Below the pieces are notes generated by a model. That model was not told the origin of the DNA. It did no database searches and saw nothing but the letters and a program-made list of their open reading frames with translations. Positions 17,762 to 26,009 of a stretch of 32,098 nt of DNA are shown here, piece after piece. How positions within the stretch are numbered: position 1 is the stretch's first letter; each line of letters begins with the position of its first letter. Source of the stretch: Thauera aminoaromatica S2 (lineage in GTDB: Bacteria; Pseudomonadota; Gammaproteobacteria; Burkholderiales; Rhodocyclaceae); contig NZ_AMXD01000033.1 in NCBI RefSeq assembly GCF_000310185.1, positions 1-32,098 on the forward strand. The letters run 5' to 3'. A program made the translations under genes and the position numbers.

Positions 17762-17768
17762 CCGGGCC

Positions 17769-18242
17769 GGAAGTCCGCCAGGCAGTCGCTGCGCACCTCG
17801 TCGTGCGTGGAGGAAAGTCCGGGCCCCGCAGAGCAGGATGCCGGCTAACGGCCGGGCGCCGTGAGGCGACGGAAAGTGCAACAGAGAGCAGACCGCCGAT
17901 GGCCCGGACTTCGCTGCCGCAAGGCAGCAGAGTCCATTTTGAAGAGCTTGCTCTTCAATGGGTACAGGTAAGGGTGAAACGGTGCCGCGGCTTGCGCGAG
18001 CAAGCTGAGGGTCGGTGCGCAAGCATCGGCAGGTAAGAGCTCACCGCAGGACTGGCAACAGGACTGGCACGGCAAACCCCATCCGGGGCAAGGCCAAATA
18101 GGGGAGCATCGGCGTGGCTCGCGTCGCTCCCGGGTAGGCTGCTAGAGCGCCACGGCGACGTGGCGCCCAGAGGAATGACTGCCCGATGTCACCGGTCCGC
18201 CGGTGGCGTTCGACAGAACCCGGCTTATCGGCGGACTTCCCA
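17769..18242 (+). ncRNA. rnpB: RNase P RNA, bacterial type A
   Basis: The catalytic RNA of RNase P, which trims tRNA 5' leaders together with the RnpA protein. The ends are set by an 11-bp perfect P1 helix: GGAAGTCCGCC (17769-17779) with GGCGGACTTCC (18230-18240). Conserved core blocks are all present: GAGGAAAGTCCGGGC near the 5' end, the universal CAGGTAAGGGTGAAA in the specificity region, GGCAAACCCC...GGCCAAATAGGGG, CCGGGTAGGCTGCT, and the 3' CGACAGAACCCGGCTTATCG. Two hairpins go beyond the E. coli form: a bipartite P12 region (17906-17960) and CACCGG/CCGGTG (18190-18205). Its position just before mraZ is common in Betaproteobacteria. Exact transcript ends are inferred from P1. Confidence 0.96.
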
Positions 18243-18355
18243 CTTCTTCCCCTGTTTCCGCCCGCGCATGCCCCCTCTGCGAGCGGCAGGCAGCAGCGTT
18301 CTCCCCCATCCGCTCGGAATCCGCCAGTGCGAGCAGGCCGGATTGCACCGGCATT

Positions 18356-18370
18356 CCCACTTTTTCCCAC
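18356..18370 (-). promoter_or_regulatory. Inverted pair of MraZ-type boxes
   Basis: On the minus strand the sequence reads GTGGG, AAAAA, GTGGG: two perfect boxes with the same 10-base period and A-rich spacer as the main operator, but in opposite orientation and about 165 bases upstream. Binding is inferred from similarity only. Confidence 0.4.
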
Positions 18371-18506
18371 TGCGCCCTTTGCGCGGCCCGATTTCGCGTG
18401 CCGCGCGAACGTCCATGCGCATCTCCCTTGATTTTTCAGGATTTATCCGTGTCTTGGCGCAGAGCGGTAAGTCATTGTGCAACAAAGGGATTCCGATCTT
18501 GCAGCC

Positions 18507-18535
18507 TTGACCCGGTATGGCCTTTCCTCTAAAGT
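18507..18535 (+). promoter_or_regulatory. Sigma70 promoter of the dcw cluster (PmraZ)
   Basis: TTGACC (18507-18512) and TAAAGT (18530-18535) are separated by exactly 17 bases. The predicted start of transcription is near 18542, about 60 bases before the mraZ ATG. The -10 box overlaps the first MraZ box, so bound MraZ would block RNA polymerase. Confidence 0.72.
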
Positions 18536-18568
18536 GGGTTCAAGTGGAAAAAAGTGGGGAAAAGTGTC
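18534..18568 (+). promoter_or_regulatory. MraZ operator: four direct repeats at 10-base spacing
   Basis: Boxes GTGGG (18534), GTGGA (18544), GTGGG (18554) and GTGTC (18564) recur every 10 bases with 5-base A-rich spacers. This is the known MraZ-binding arrangement, TGGGN repeats separated by five bases, placed on one helix face. Overlap with the -10 box and the likely start site fits autorepression of the cluster by MraZ. The fourth box is degenerate. Confidence 0.82.
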
Positions 18569-18603
18569 GTTCCGATGCTTTCCCGAAGCCGTCAGGGGGT
18601 TCG

Positions 18604-19047
18604 ATGTTCCAGGGAGCGGTGGCGCTCAATCTCGATGCGAAGGGACGCCTTGCGATTCCCGCGCGGCATCGTGATGCCCTGGCCGTCGACAACGGCCAGG
18701 TGGTGCTGACCGCCCATCCGCACGGCTGCTGCCTCGTCTATCCCGTCCCCGCCTGGAATCCGATCCGCGACCACGTGCTGCGCGCACCGAGCCTGGATCC
18801 GCAGGCGGCGATGCTCAAGCGCCTGCTCGTGGGCTTCGCCCAGGAAGAGACGCTCGACGCCGCCGGTCGCGTGCTGGTGGCGCCCTCCCTGCGCAAGTTC
18901 GCCGCGCTCGAGAAGCAGGTGTGGCTGGTCGGCCAAGGTGCGCACTTCGAGCTGTGGTCCGACGAGCGCTGGGAGAAGCAGCAGCAGGCGATGCTGGAAC
19001 TGGTCAATACCGGCCTGCCGCCCGGGTTCGAGAGCCTCGCGCTGTGA
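18604..19047 (+). CDS. mraZ: Transcriptional regulator MraZ
   Basis: MraZ is a DNA-binding protein that represses its own promoter and hence the dcw cluster. The 147-residue protein has two SpoVT-AbrB-like halves, each with the conserved DxxxR motif: DAKGR (11-15) and DAAGR (85-89). The usual N-terminal [20 protein letters not shown] block is present, as is [13 protein letters not shown]. The ATG at 18604 follows AGGGGG at 18594-18599; the frame is open upstream to 18517 but that part is the operator. The stop overlaps the GTG of rsmH (GTGA). Confidence 0.97.
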   Translation: MFQGAVALNLDAKGRLAIPARHRDALAVDNGQVVLTAHPHGCCLVYPVPAWNPIRDHVLRAPSLDPQAAMLKRLLVGFAQEETLDAAGRVLVAPSLRKFAALEKQVWLVGQGAHFELWSDERWEKQQQAMLELVNTGLPPGFESLAL

Positions 19048-19979
19048 ACCTCGCCCATGCCCACGTCAGCGTCCTCCTTTCCGAAGCGGTCGACGCGCTT
19101 GCGATCCGGGTCGACGGTCTCTACGTCGACGGAACCTTCGGGCGCGGCGGCCACAGTCGCGCGGTGCTCCAACGCCTCGGACCGCAGGGGCGGTTGATCG
19201 CCTTCGACCGTGATCCGCTGGCGATCGCTGCCGGGCAGGCGGTGGGCGACGCCCGGCTGACGCTCGTGCACTCGGCGTTCAGCGCGCTCGACGACGAGCT
19301 CGCGCGCCTGGGCGTGCAGGCGGTGGATGGAGTGCTGCTGGACCTCGGGGTGTCTTCGCCCCAGCTGGACGACGCTGCGCGCGGGATGAGCTTTCGCTTC
19401 GACGCCCCCCTCGACATGCGCATGGATACGAGCCGCGGGCAGACCGTGGCGGAGTGGCTGGCGGAGGCGTCCGTCGGCCAGATCACGGAGGTCATCAGGG
19501 AATATGGAGAGGAACGGTTTGCTCATGCGATTGCAAAGGCGATTGCAAATGCTCGGGCAGGGGGGGCTGTCGCAACCACTGGACAACTTGCCGCGCTCGT
19601 GGAAAAAGCGGTCCGCACGCGCGAGCCGGGGCAGCACCCGGCGACACGCACCTTCCAGGCTCTTCGGATTTTCATCAATCAGGAGCTCGAGGAGCTGAGC
19701 CGCGTGCTGCCCGTCTGCGTGTCCCGGTTGCGGCCGGGTGGGCGCCTGGCGGTGATCAGCTTCCACTCGCTCGAGGATCGCATCGTGAAGCGCTTCATGC
19801 GTGACGAGTCGCGTCCGCCGGTGCTGCCGCGCCGGCTGCCGGTCAGGGCGGCGGATCTGCCCGCGCCGCGCCTGCAGCTCGTCGGCAAGGCGATGCGCCC
19901 GAGCGAGGCCGAGGTCGCGGCCAACCCGCGCGCGCGCAGCGCGGTGCTGCGCGTGGCCGAGCGCACGGAGGCGCCCTGA
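19044..19979 (+). CDS. rsmH: 16S rRNA (cytosine(1402)-N4)-methyltransferase
   Basis: RsmH (MraW) adds the N4-methyl group to C1402 of 16S rRNA, the same nucleotide RsmI (15222-16109) modifies on its ribose. The 311-residue protein (E. coli 313) has [13 protein letters not shown], the SAM-binding [12 protein letters not shown] (27-38), [25 protein letters not shown], the MRMD motif, [23 protein letters not shown] and the C-terminal [14 protein letters not shown]. The GTG start at 19044 overlaps the mraZ stop; no ATG lies before the conserved first strand. A stretch around 19495-19600 uses unusually AT-rich codons and contains a 12-base-period repeat. Confidence 0.96.
   Translation: MNLAHAHVSVLLSEAVDALAIRVDGLYVDGTFGRGGHSRAVLQRLGPQGRLIAFDRDPLAIAAGQAVGDARLTLVHSAFSALDDELARLGVQAVDGVLLDLGVSSPQLDDAARGMSFRFDAPLDMRMDTSRGQTVAEWLAEASVGQITEVIREYGEERFAHAIAKAIANARAGGAVATTGQLAALVEKAVRTREPGQHPATRTFQALRIFINQELEELSRVLPVCVSRLRPGGRLAVISFHSLEDRIVKRFMRDESRPPVLPRRLPVRAADLPAPRLQLVGKAMRPSEAEVAANPRARSAVLRVAERTEAP
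19527..19549 (+). repeat. Direct repeat within rsmH
   Basis: GCGATTGCAAA occurs at 19527-19537 and again at 19539-19549, a 12-base period encoding the similar tetrads AIAK and AIAN. It lies in a locally low-GC patch of an otherwise very GC-rich gene. Confidence 0.6.
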
Positions 19980-20245
19980 TGGTGCGCATCGACGCCGTCC
20001 TCGTCGCCCTCGCCGTCGCCAGCGCGCTCGGCGTCGTCGCCTCCCAGCACCAGGCGCGCCGCCTCCATGGCGAGTACGAGCGCGAGCAGGCGCGCGCGCA
20101 GGCGCTCGAGGTCGAGTGGGGCCAGCTCCAGCTCGAGCAGAGCACCTGGGCGACGCACGGTCGCATCGAGAAGCTCGCCCGCGACCGCCTTCACATGCAG
20201 TTGCCGCCCGAAGGGCAGGTGCTGGTCGTGGAGCCTCAATCATGA
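19979..20245 (+). CDS. ftsL: Cell division protein FtsL
   Basis: FtsL is a small bitopic divisome protein that forms a complex with FtsB and FtsQ and activates FtsWI. The 88-residue protein has a short N-terminus, one membrane segment (about 5-22, VLVALAVASALGVVAS), then a charged helical region with heptad character (QARRLHGEYEREQARAQALEVEWGQLQLEQ) that fits the periplasmic coiled coil, and the family's closing HGRIEKLARDRLHM. The ATG overlaps the rsmH stop by one base (TGATG), and its stop overlaps the ftsI start. Sequence identity in this family is low; position and topology decide the call. Confidence 0.92.
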   Translation: MVRIDAVLVALAVASALGVVASQHQARRLHGEYEREQARAQALEVEWGQLQLEQSTWATHGRIEKLARDRLHMQLPPEGQVLVVEPQS

Positions 20246-22008
20246 AAAAGCAACGTGCCGTCACCTTCAATCACAACCCGCTGCTCAAGCGCGAGTTGCC
20301 GGCCTGGCGGCCGCGCATCATCATGCTCGCACTGATGGGTTGTTCGCTCGCACTGGTCGGACGTGCGCTCTACCTGCAGGGGGTCAATAACGACTTCCTC
20401 CAGGCCAAGGGCGAGTCGCGCTATGCCCGCGTGCTCGAGGTCCCCGCCACCCGCGGCCGCATCACCGACCGCCACGGCGACATCCTCGCGGTGAGCACGC
20501 CGGTGCGCGCGGTCTGGGCCCTGCCCGCCGATGCCCGGCTGGAGCCGGCGCAGGTGCGCGAGCTCGCGCGCCTGCTCGAGATGAACGTCGGCGAGCTCAA
20601 CGCCAGGCTCGCCGCGGGGCGCGACTTCGTCTACCTCAAGCGCCAGGTGCCGCCGGAGGTGGCGCAGGCCGTCGCCGACCTCCGCCTGCCCGGCATCCAC
20701 CAGGAAAAGGAATACCGTCGCTACTACCCGGGTGGCGAGGTGATGGCGCACATCCTCGGCTTCACCGATCTGGAAGATCGCGGCCAGGAGGGGATCGAGC
20801 TCGCCTTCGACAAGCGCCTGTCGGGCCGTGCCGGCGCGCGCCGGGTGATCAAGGACCGCCGCGGCCAGATCGTCGAGGACGTCGAGGCGATCCGTCCGCC
20901 ACGCGATGGCGACGAGGTGGCGCTGTCGATCGACGGCAAGATCCAGTATCTCGCCTGGTCCGCCCTGCGCGAGGCGATGGAAGAGCACAAGCCCAAGGCC
21001 GCGGCTGCGGTGGTGCTCGACGTGCGCACCGGCGAGGTGCTCGCCCTGGTCAATGCGCCGACCTTCAACCCGAACAATCGCGCCAACCTCACCGGCGCGC
21101 AACTGCGCAACCGCGTCTTCACCGACGCCTTCGAGCCCGGCTCGGTGATGAAGCCCTTCATCGCCGCGCTCGCGCTCGAGCGCGGCAAGGTCAAACTCAA
21201 TACCCCGATCGATACCGGCAACGGCCGCATGACGATCGGCACCGCGACCATCTCCGACACCAAGCGCCACGGCGTCATCACCATGGCGCAGGTGGTGCAG
21301 AAGTCCTCCAACATCGGCACCGTGAAGATGGCGCAGCAGCTCGGCGCAGAGGAAATGTGGCACCTCTTCGACCAGCTCGGCTTCGGCACCCCGCTCAACC
21401 TCGGCTTCCCCGGCGAGACTTCCGGGCGGCTGCGTCCCGCCAAGACCTGGCGGCCGATCGAGCAGGCGACGATGTCTTACGGGCACGGTATCTCGACGAG
21501 CCTGATCCAGATGGCGCGTGCCTACCTCGTGTTCGCGCGCGAGGGCGAGCTGGTGCCGCTGTCGCTGACCCGGGTGGACGGCACGCCGAGTTCCGGGCGC
21601 CGCGTGTTCTCGGCCGACACCGCGCGCCAGATGCGCACCGTTCTGGCGATGGCGGCGGGTCCCGGCGGCACCGCGATCCGCGCCCAGGTGCCCGGCTACA
21701 CGGTGGCGGGCAAGACCGGTACCGCGCACAAGCTCGAGGATGGCCGCTATGCGCGCAAGTACATCTCGTCTTTCGTCGGCTTCGCCCCGGCGAGCGATCC
21801 GCGCATCGTGGTCGCGGTGATGGTGGACGAGCCTTCCGCAGGCCAGCACTACGGCGGCACGGTCGCCGCGCCGGTGTTCTCGCGCATCACCGAAGGCACG
21901 CTGCGCACGCTCGGCGTCGCCCCCGACATGCCCTTGACCCCGCTCCAGCTCGCTCGCCGCGGCGGCGACGAGGCAGCGAGCGAAGGCAGCAGCCGGGAGA
22001 GCATGTGA
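20242..22008 (+). CDS. ftsI: Septal peptidoglycan transpeptidase FtsI (PBP3)
   Basis: FtsI cross-links septal peptidoglycan and is the main class B penicillin-binding protein of division. The 588-residue protein (E. coli 588) has a short cytoplasmic tail, a membrane anchor at about 25-45, the pedestal motif RGRITDRHGD (71-80), and the transpeptidase domain with SxxK as SVMK (S301, K304), SxN as SSN (355-357) and KTGTA (491-495). YSGHGIS-type context appears as MSYGHGIST. The catalytic residues are intact. The ATG overlaps the ftsL stop (ATGA); the longer frame to 19801 overlaps rsmH and ftsL and is rejected. Confidence 0.97.
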   Translation: MKKQRAVTFNHNPLLKRELPAWRPRIIMLALMGCSLALVGRALYLQGVNNDFLQAKGESRYARVLEVPATRGRITDRHGDILAVSTPVRAVWALPADARLEPAQVRELARLLEMNVGELNARLAAGRDFVYLKRQVPPEVAQAVADLRLPGIHQEKEYRRYYPGGEVMAHILGFTDLEDRGQEGIELAFDKRLSGRAGARRVIKDRRGQIVEDVEAIRPPRDGDEVALSIDGKIQYLAWSALREAMEEHKPKAAAAVVLDVRTGEVLALVNAPTFNPNNRANLTGAQLRNRVFTDAFEPGSVMKPFIAALALERGKVKLNTPIDTGNGRMTIGTATISDTKRHGVITMAQVVQKSSNIGTVKMAQQLGAEEMWHLFDQLGFGTPLNLGFPGETSGRLRPAKTWRPIEQATMSYGHGISTSLIQMARAYLVFAREGELVPLSLTRVDGTPSSGRRVFSADTARQMRTVLAMAAGPGGTAIRAQVPGYTVAGKTGTAHKLEDGRYARKYISSFVGFAPASDPRIVVAVMVDEPSAGQHYGGTVAAPVFSRITEGTLRTLGVAPDMPLTPLQLARRGGDEAASEGSSRESM

Positions 22009-23510
22009 GCGCCATGCAAGCCCTCGCGGTGCTCGATCGACTGCGTGCGCTCGGCGTCCACGCCGACGACATCACCGCCGATTCGCGCAAGGCCGGCCCG
22101 GGTTGCGTGTTCGCGGCCTGGCCCGGCCAGCGCACCGATGGCCGCCGCTTCCTCGCCGATGCAGTCGCGCATGGCGCCGCCGCGCTGTTGTGGGAGGATG
22201 GCGACGGATTCTGCGCGCCCGCGCTCGCGGTGCCCGGTTTCGGCGTGCGTGGTCTGCGCGAGCTCGCCGGGCACCTTGCCCACGAACTCCACGGCCGGCC
22301 TTCGCAGTCGCTTTGGCTGGCCGGCGTCACCGGCACCAACGGGAAGACCACCGTCTCGCAGATGCTCGCGCGTGCGCTCGGCGAACTCGGCGAGCGCTGC
22401 GGCATCGTCGGTACGCTCGGCTGCGGGTTCCCCGACGCCCTCGAGGAAGGGCTCAACACCACGCCCGACGCGCTCGAATTGCAGCGCTGGTTTGCGCGCT
22501 TCCGCAACCAGGGGGCGGTGGCCGCGGCGATGGAGGTGTCTTCGATCGGGCTCGACCAGGGGCGGGTCAATGGTGCGCAGTTCGACGTCGCGATCTTCAC
22601 CAACCTGAGTCGCGACCACCTCGATTACCACGGCACCATGGAAGCCTACGCCGCGGCCAAGGCGCGCCTGTTCGAGCGCCCGGAGCTGTCGGCCTGCGTG
22701 ATCAACATCGACGATCCCTGGGGCCTGGCGCTGGCGCGCCGGCTCGTCGTCGAGGGGCGCGCGGTGATCGCATGCACCCTCTACGCCGCCAACGCCGACG
22801 CGGTGCCCGGCGCGCGCGTGCTGCGCGCCGATCGCCTGCAGGCGGCGCCCGCAGGACTGCGCTTCACCCTCGTCTGGGAGGGGCGCGAGGCCGAGATCGG
22901 CGTGCGCATGGTGGCGCACTTCAACGTCTCCAACCTGATCGCGGTTGCGGGCGCGCTGCTGGCGCGCGGCATCGCCTTCGACGAGCTGCCGCCGGTGCTC
23001 GGTCGGCTGGCGCCGCCGCAGGGGCGCATGCAGCTCGTCGGCGGGGTGTGCGAGCCGCTCGTGGTGATCGACTACGCGCATTCGCCCGATGCCCTCGCCA
23101 AGGTGCTCGAAGCCTTGCGCGGCACGGTGCATAGCCGCCGCGGCCGCCTGGTGTGCGTGTTCGGCTGCGGCGGCGACCGCGACCCGGGCAAGCGCCCGAT
23201 GATGGGCGAGATCGCCAGCGCGATCGCCGATCGCGTAGTGATCACCAGCGACAACCCGCGTTCGGAGGATCCGCAGCGCATCGTCGAGGCCATTGCCGCC
23301 GGCGCCGGCGCCGCGGCCGAATGCGTGGTCGACCGCGCGCAGGCGATCACCCGCGCGGTGGGCGAGGCGCGGGCCGACGACGTCGTGCTGATCGCAGGCA
23401 AGGGCCACGAGCCGTACCAGGAAATCCTCGGCCAGCGCCTGCCTTTTTCGGACCTGGAGCAGGCGAAGCGCGCGCTCGCCGCCTGGCATGCAAGGGAGAA
23501 TGGCCGATGA
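22005..23510 (+). CDS. murE: UDP-N-acetylmuramoyl-L-alanyl-D-glutamate:2,6-diaminopimelate ligase
   Basis: MurE adds meso-diaminopimelate to UDP-MurNAc-L-Ala-D-Glu. The protein (501 residues from GTG, E. coli 495) has the ATP-binding [10 protein letters not shown] (107-116), NTTPDALELQ, EVSSIGLDQGR, SRDHLDYHGTMEAYAAAKARLF with the likely carbamylated lysine K219, IDYAHSPDAL, and the DNPR motif (416-419) that selects diaminopimelate over lysine. Two starts are possible: GTG at 22005, which overlaps the ftsI stop (GTGA) and lies four bases after GGGAGA, or the in-frame ATG at 22014. I prefer the GTG for spacing and for the pattern of the cluster; the difference is three residues. Confidence 0.95.
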   Translation: MSAMQALAVLDRLRALGVHADDITADSRKAGPGCVFAAWPGQRTDGRRFLADAVAHGAAALLWEDGDGFCAPALAVPGFGVRGLRELAGHLAHELHGRPSQSLWLAGVTGTNGKTTVSQMLARALGELGERCGIVGTLGCGFPDALEEGLNTTPDALELQRWFARFRNQGAVAAAMEVSSIGLDQGRVNGAQFDVAIFTNLSRDHLDYHGTMEAYAAAKARLFERPELSACVINIDDPWGLALARRLVVEGRAVIACTLYAANADAVPGARVLRADRLQAAPAGLRFTLVWEGREAEIGVRMVAHFNVSNLIAVAGALLARGIAFDELPPVLGRLAPPQGRMQLVGGVCEPLVVIDYAHSPDALAKVLEALRGTVHSRRGRLVCVFGCGGDRDPGKRPMMGEIASAIADRVVITSDNPRSEDPQRIVEAIAAGAGAAAECVVDRAQAITRAVGEARADDVVLIAGKGHEPYQEILGQRLPFSDLEQAKRALAAWHARENGR

Positions 23511-24919
23511 TGAGCCTGCACGACGCCACGCGCGCACTCGCCTGCCATGGTGCGCGGGCGACCGGGGAAGGGCGCTTCGACAGCGTCGGTACCGATACCC
23601 GCGCGCTCGCGCCCGGGCAGCTCTTCGTCGCCCTGCGCGGCGAGCGCTTCGACGGCCACGACTTCGTCGCCGATGCGGCGAAGGCGGGCGCCGCCGCGGC
23701 CATGGTCGATGCCGCCTGGAGCGCCGGCAAGGCCGATGCCGGCCTGCCCCTGCTGGTGGTGGACGACACGCGGCGTGCGCTCGGCACGCTCGCGGCGGCT
23801 TGGCGGGCGCGTTTCGCGCTGCCCCTGATCGGCGTCACCGGCAGCAACGGCAAGACCACGGTGAAGGAGATGTGTGCCGCGATCCTGCGCGTGCAGGCGA
23901 GCCGCGACGGCTTCGGCGAGGAGTCGGTGCTCGCTACGCGCGGCAACCTGAACAACGACATCGGCATGCCGCTCACACTGCTCGAACTGCGCGACTTCCA
24001 TCGCGCCGCGGTGATCGAGATGGGGATGAACCATCCCGGCGAGATCGGCTACCTGAGCGTGCTCGCCCAGCCCACGGTGGCCCTGGTGAACAACGCCCAG
24101 CGCGCCCACCTCCAGGGCATGGGCTCGGTCGACGAGGTCGCGCGCGAGAAGGGCGCGATCTACGAAGGCCTGGGCGGGGCAGGCGTGGCGGTGATCAACG
24201 CCGACGATCCGCACGCCGGCTACTGGCGTTCGCTCAACGCCGGGCGGCCGATTGTGACATTCGGTATCGACCATCCGGCGGACGTGTCCGCGCGGTGTAC
24301 CCTGCGCGGCCTCGGCTCGCGGCTCGAACTCGACATCCCGCAAGGGAAGATCGATTTCGCCTTGCAGGTGCCGGGTCTGCACAACGTGCGCAACGCGCTC
24401 GGCGCGGCGGCGGCCTGCCTCGCGGCAGGGGTTCCGCTCGAAGCGGTGGCCGAGGGACTGGCGGGTTTCGCCGGCACCCGCGGTCGCCTGCAACGCCGTT
24501 CCGGGCCGCGGGGCGCGCTGATCCTGGACGATTCGTACAACGCCAATCCGGATTCGGTGCGCGTCGGCATCGACGTCCTCGCCGCCATGCCGGGCCATAC
24601 CTGGCTGGTGCTCGGCGACATGGGCGAGGTCGGCGAGACCAGCGCCCAGGTTCACGACGAGGTCGGTGGCTATGCGAAGAGCAAGGGCATCGACGGCCTC
24701 TTCGCGCTCGGCGAGATGAGCGCGGTGGCGGCGCACAACTTCGGCGAGGGCGCGCGCCATTTCACTTCGGTGGAGGCGCTGGTCAAGGCGCTCGTGCCGC
24801 GCCTGGATGCGGACTCGGTGGTGCTGGTGAAGGGCTCGCGCTTCATGCGCATGGAAAGGGTGGCGGATGCGCTTGCGGCAGTGCACAATCCGGCCCCTTC
24901 AACGGAAACCGGCTCCTGA
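23507..24919 (+). CDS. murF: UDP-N-acetylmuramoyl-tripeptide:D-alanyl-D-alanine ligase
   Basis: MurF adds the D-Ala-D-Ala dipeptide made by Ddl, completing the UDP-MurNAc-pentapeptide. The 470-residue protein (E. coli 452) has the N-terminal substrate domain with [18 protein letters not shown], the ATP loop [13 protein letters not shown] (110-122), [36 protein letters not shown], the adenine-binding LPGLHN-type [11 protein letters not shown], and the C-terminal [10 protein letters not shown] and [14 protein letters not shown] at 23493-23498 precedes ATG 23507, which overlaps the murE stop (ATGA). A second ATG follows directly at 23510. Confidence 0.97.
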   Translation: MMSLHDATRALACHGARATGEGRFDSVGTDTRALAPGQLFVALRGERFDGHDFVADAAKAGAAAAMVDAAWSAGKADAGLPLLVVDDTRRALGTLAAAWRARFALPLIGVTGSNGKTTVKEMCAAILRVQASRDGFGEESVLATRGNLNNDIGMPLTLLELRDFHRAAVIEMGMNHPGEIGYLSVLAQPTVALVNNAQRAHLQGMGSVDEVAREKGAIYEGLGGAGVAVINADDPHAGYWRSLNAGRPIVTFGIDHPADVSARCTLRGLGSRLELDIPQGKIDFALQVPGLHNVRNALGAAAACLAAGVPLEAVAEGLAGFAGTRGRLQRRSGPRGALILDDSYNANPDSVRVGIDVLAAMPGHTWLVLGDMGEVGETSAQVHDEVGGYAKSKGIDGLFALGEMSAVAAHNFGEGARHFTSVEALVKALVPRLDADSVVLVKGSRFMRMERVADALAAVHNPAPSTETGS

Positions 24920-24920
24920 C

Positions 24921-26009
24921 ATGTTGTTGGAACTCGCTCTCTGGCTCGGCCAGGACATTCGTGGCTTCAACGTCTTCGGCTACATCACGCTGCGGACGGT
25001 GCTCGCCGCTCTCACCGCACTGGCGATCTCGCTGATCGCCGGCCCCGCCGTCATCCGCTGGCTCGCGGCCAAGAAGATCGGCCAGGCCGTGCGCGACGAC
25101 GGTCCCAAGTCGCACCTCACCAAGGCCGGCACGCCCACGATGGGCGGCGCGCTGATCCTGATCGCGATCGGCGTCACCATCCTGTTGTGGGGCGACCTGA
25201 AGAACGCCTACGTGTGGGTGACCCTGCTGGTGACCCTGGGTTTCGGCGCCGTGGGCTGGGTGGATGACTGGCGCAAGGTCGTGCATCGCGATCCGAAGGG
25301 GCTGGCGAGCCGCTGGAAATACCTGTGGACCTCGGCGATCGCGCTCGCCGCGGCGATCTATCTCGGAGTCACCGCAGACACCCCGGCCGAAACCGAACTG
25401 ATCGTGCCCTTCTTCAAGGCGATTGCGTACCCGCTGGGCATCTTCGGTTTCATCGCGCTGACCTACTTCGTCATCAACGGCACCAGCCACGCGGTGAACC
25501 TCACCGACGGCCTCGACGGCCTGGCGATCATGCCGACGGTGATGGTGGCCGCGGCACTGGCGATCTTCGCCTATGTCGCCGGTCACGTCGGCTTCTCGAA
25601 GTACCTCGGCGTGCCCTATGTGGCGGGCGCGGGCGAACTGGCGGTGTTCTGCGGCGCGATCTGCGGCGCGGGCTTGGGCTTCCTGTGGTTCAACGCCTAC
25701 CCGGCGGAGGTCTTCATGGGCGACGTCGGCGCGCTCGCGCTCGGTGCCGCGCTCGGCACGATCGCGGTGATCGTGCGCCAGGAGATCGTGCTCTTCATCA
25801 TGGGCGGCCTGTTCGTCGCCGAGACGCTGTCGGTGATGGTGCAGGTGCTGTACTTCAAGGCCAGCGGCGGCAAGCGCATCTTCCGCATGGCGCCGCTGCA
25901 CCATCATTACGAACTGGGTGGCTGGAAGGAGACCCAGGTCGTGGTCCGCTTCTGGATCATCACCATCATGCTGGTGCTGTTCGGGCTGTCGACGCTGAAA
26001 CTGCGATGA
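24921..26009 (+). CDS. mraY: Phospho-N-acetylmuramoyl-pentapeptide transferase
   Basis: MraY transfers phospho-MurNAc-pentapeptide to undecaprenyl phosphate, forming lipid I at the inner face of the membrane. The 362-residue protein (E. coli 360) has about ten hydrophobic helices, the KAGTPTMGG loop (68-76), the catalytic aspartate pair in WVDDWRKV (D115, D116), the nucleotide-binding [10 protein letters not shown] (193-202), [18 protein letters not shown] with the further active-site aspartate, and the MAPLHHHYE histidine loop near the C-terminus. It starts one base after the murF stop, the only non-overlapping junction between neighbouring genes in the cluster, and overlaps murD by four bases. 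Confidence 0.98.
   Translation: MLLELALWLGQDIRGFNVFGYITLRTVLAALTALAISLIAGPAVIRWLAAKKIGQAVRDDGPKSHLTKAGTPTMGGALILIAIGVTILLWGDLKNAYVWVTLLVTLGFGAVGWVDDWRKVVHRDPKGLASRWKYLWTSAIALAAAIYLGVTADTPAETELIVPFFKAIAYPLGIFGFIALTYFVINGTSHAVNLTDGLDGLAIMPTVMVAAALAIFAYVAGHVGFSKYLGVPYVAGAGELAVFCGAICGAGLGFLWFNAYPAEVFMGDVGALALGAALGTIAVIVRQEIVLFIMGGLFVAETLSVMVQVLYFKASGGKRIFRMAPLHHHYELGGWKETQVVVRFWIITIMLVLFGLSTLKLR

Larger units (their letters stand above)
18243..18603 (+). other. Intergenic region between rnpB and mraZ
   Basis: This 361-base stretch contains no believable protein. It carries the dcw promoter (18507-18535), the four-unit MraZ operator (18534-18568), an inverted pair of similar boxes (18356-18370), and a 7-bp GC hairpin (18381-18406) without a T-tract. 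Its composition falls from GC-rich to more AT-rich between 18425 and 18570, as expected for a control region. Confidence 0.8.

Noticed and set aside
18239-18253. CCCAC and CCCCT, 10 bases apart, as a third set of MraZ boxes
   Set aside because: Only one unit is a good match and it overlaps the P1 helix and 3' end of rnpB, which constrains the sequence for another reason.
18381-18406. Hairpin GCGCGGC/GCCGCGC after rnpB as an intrinsic terminator
   Set aside because: Seven-bp stem with a 12-base loop and no T-tract directly after it; it lies 140 bases past the RNA. Too weak to call.
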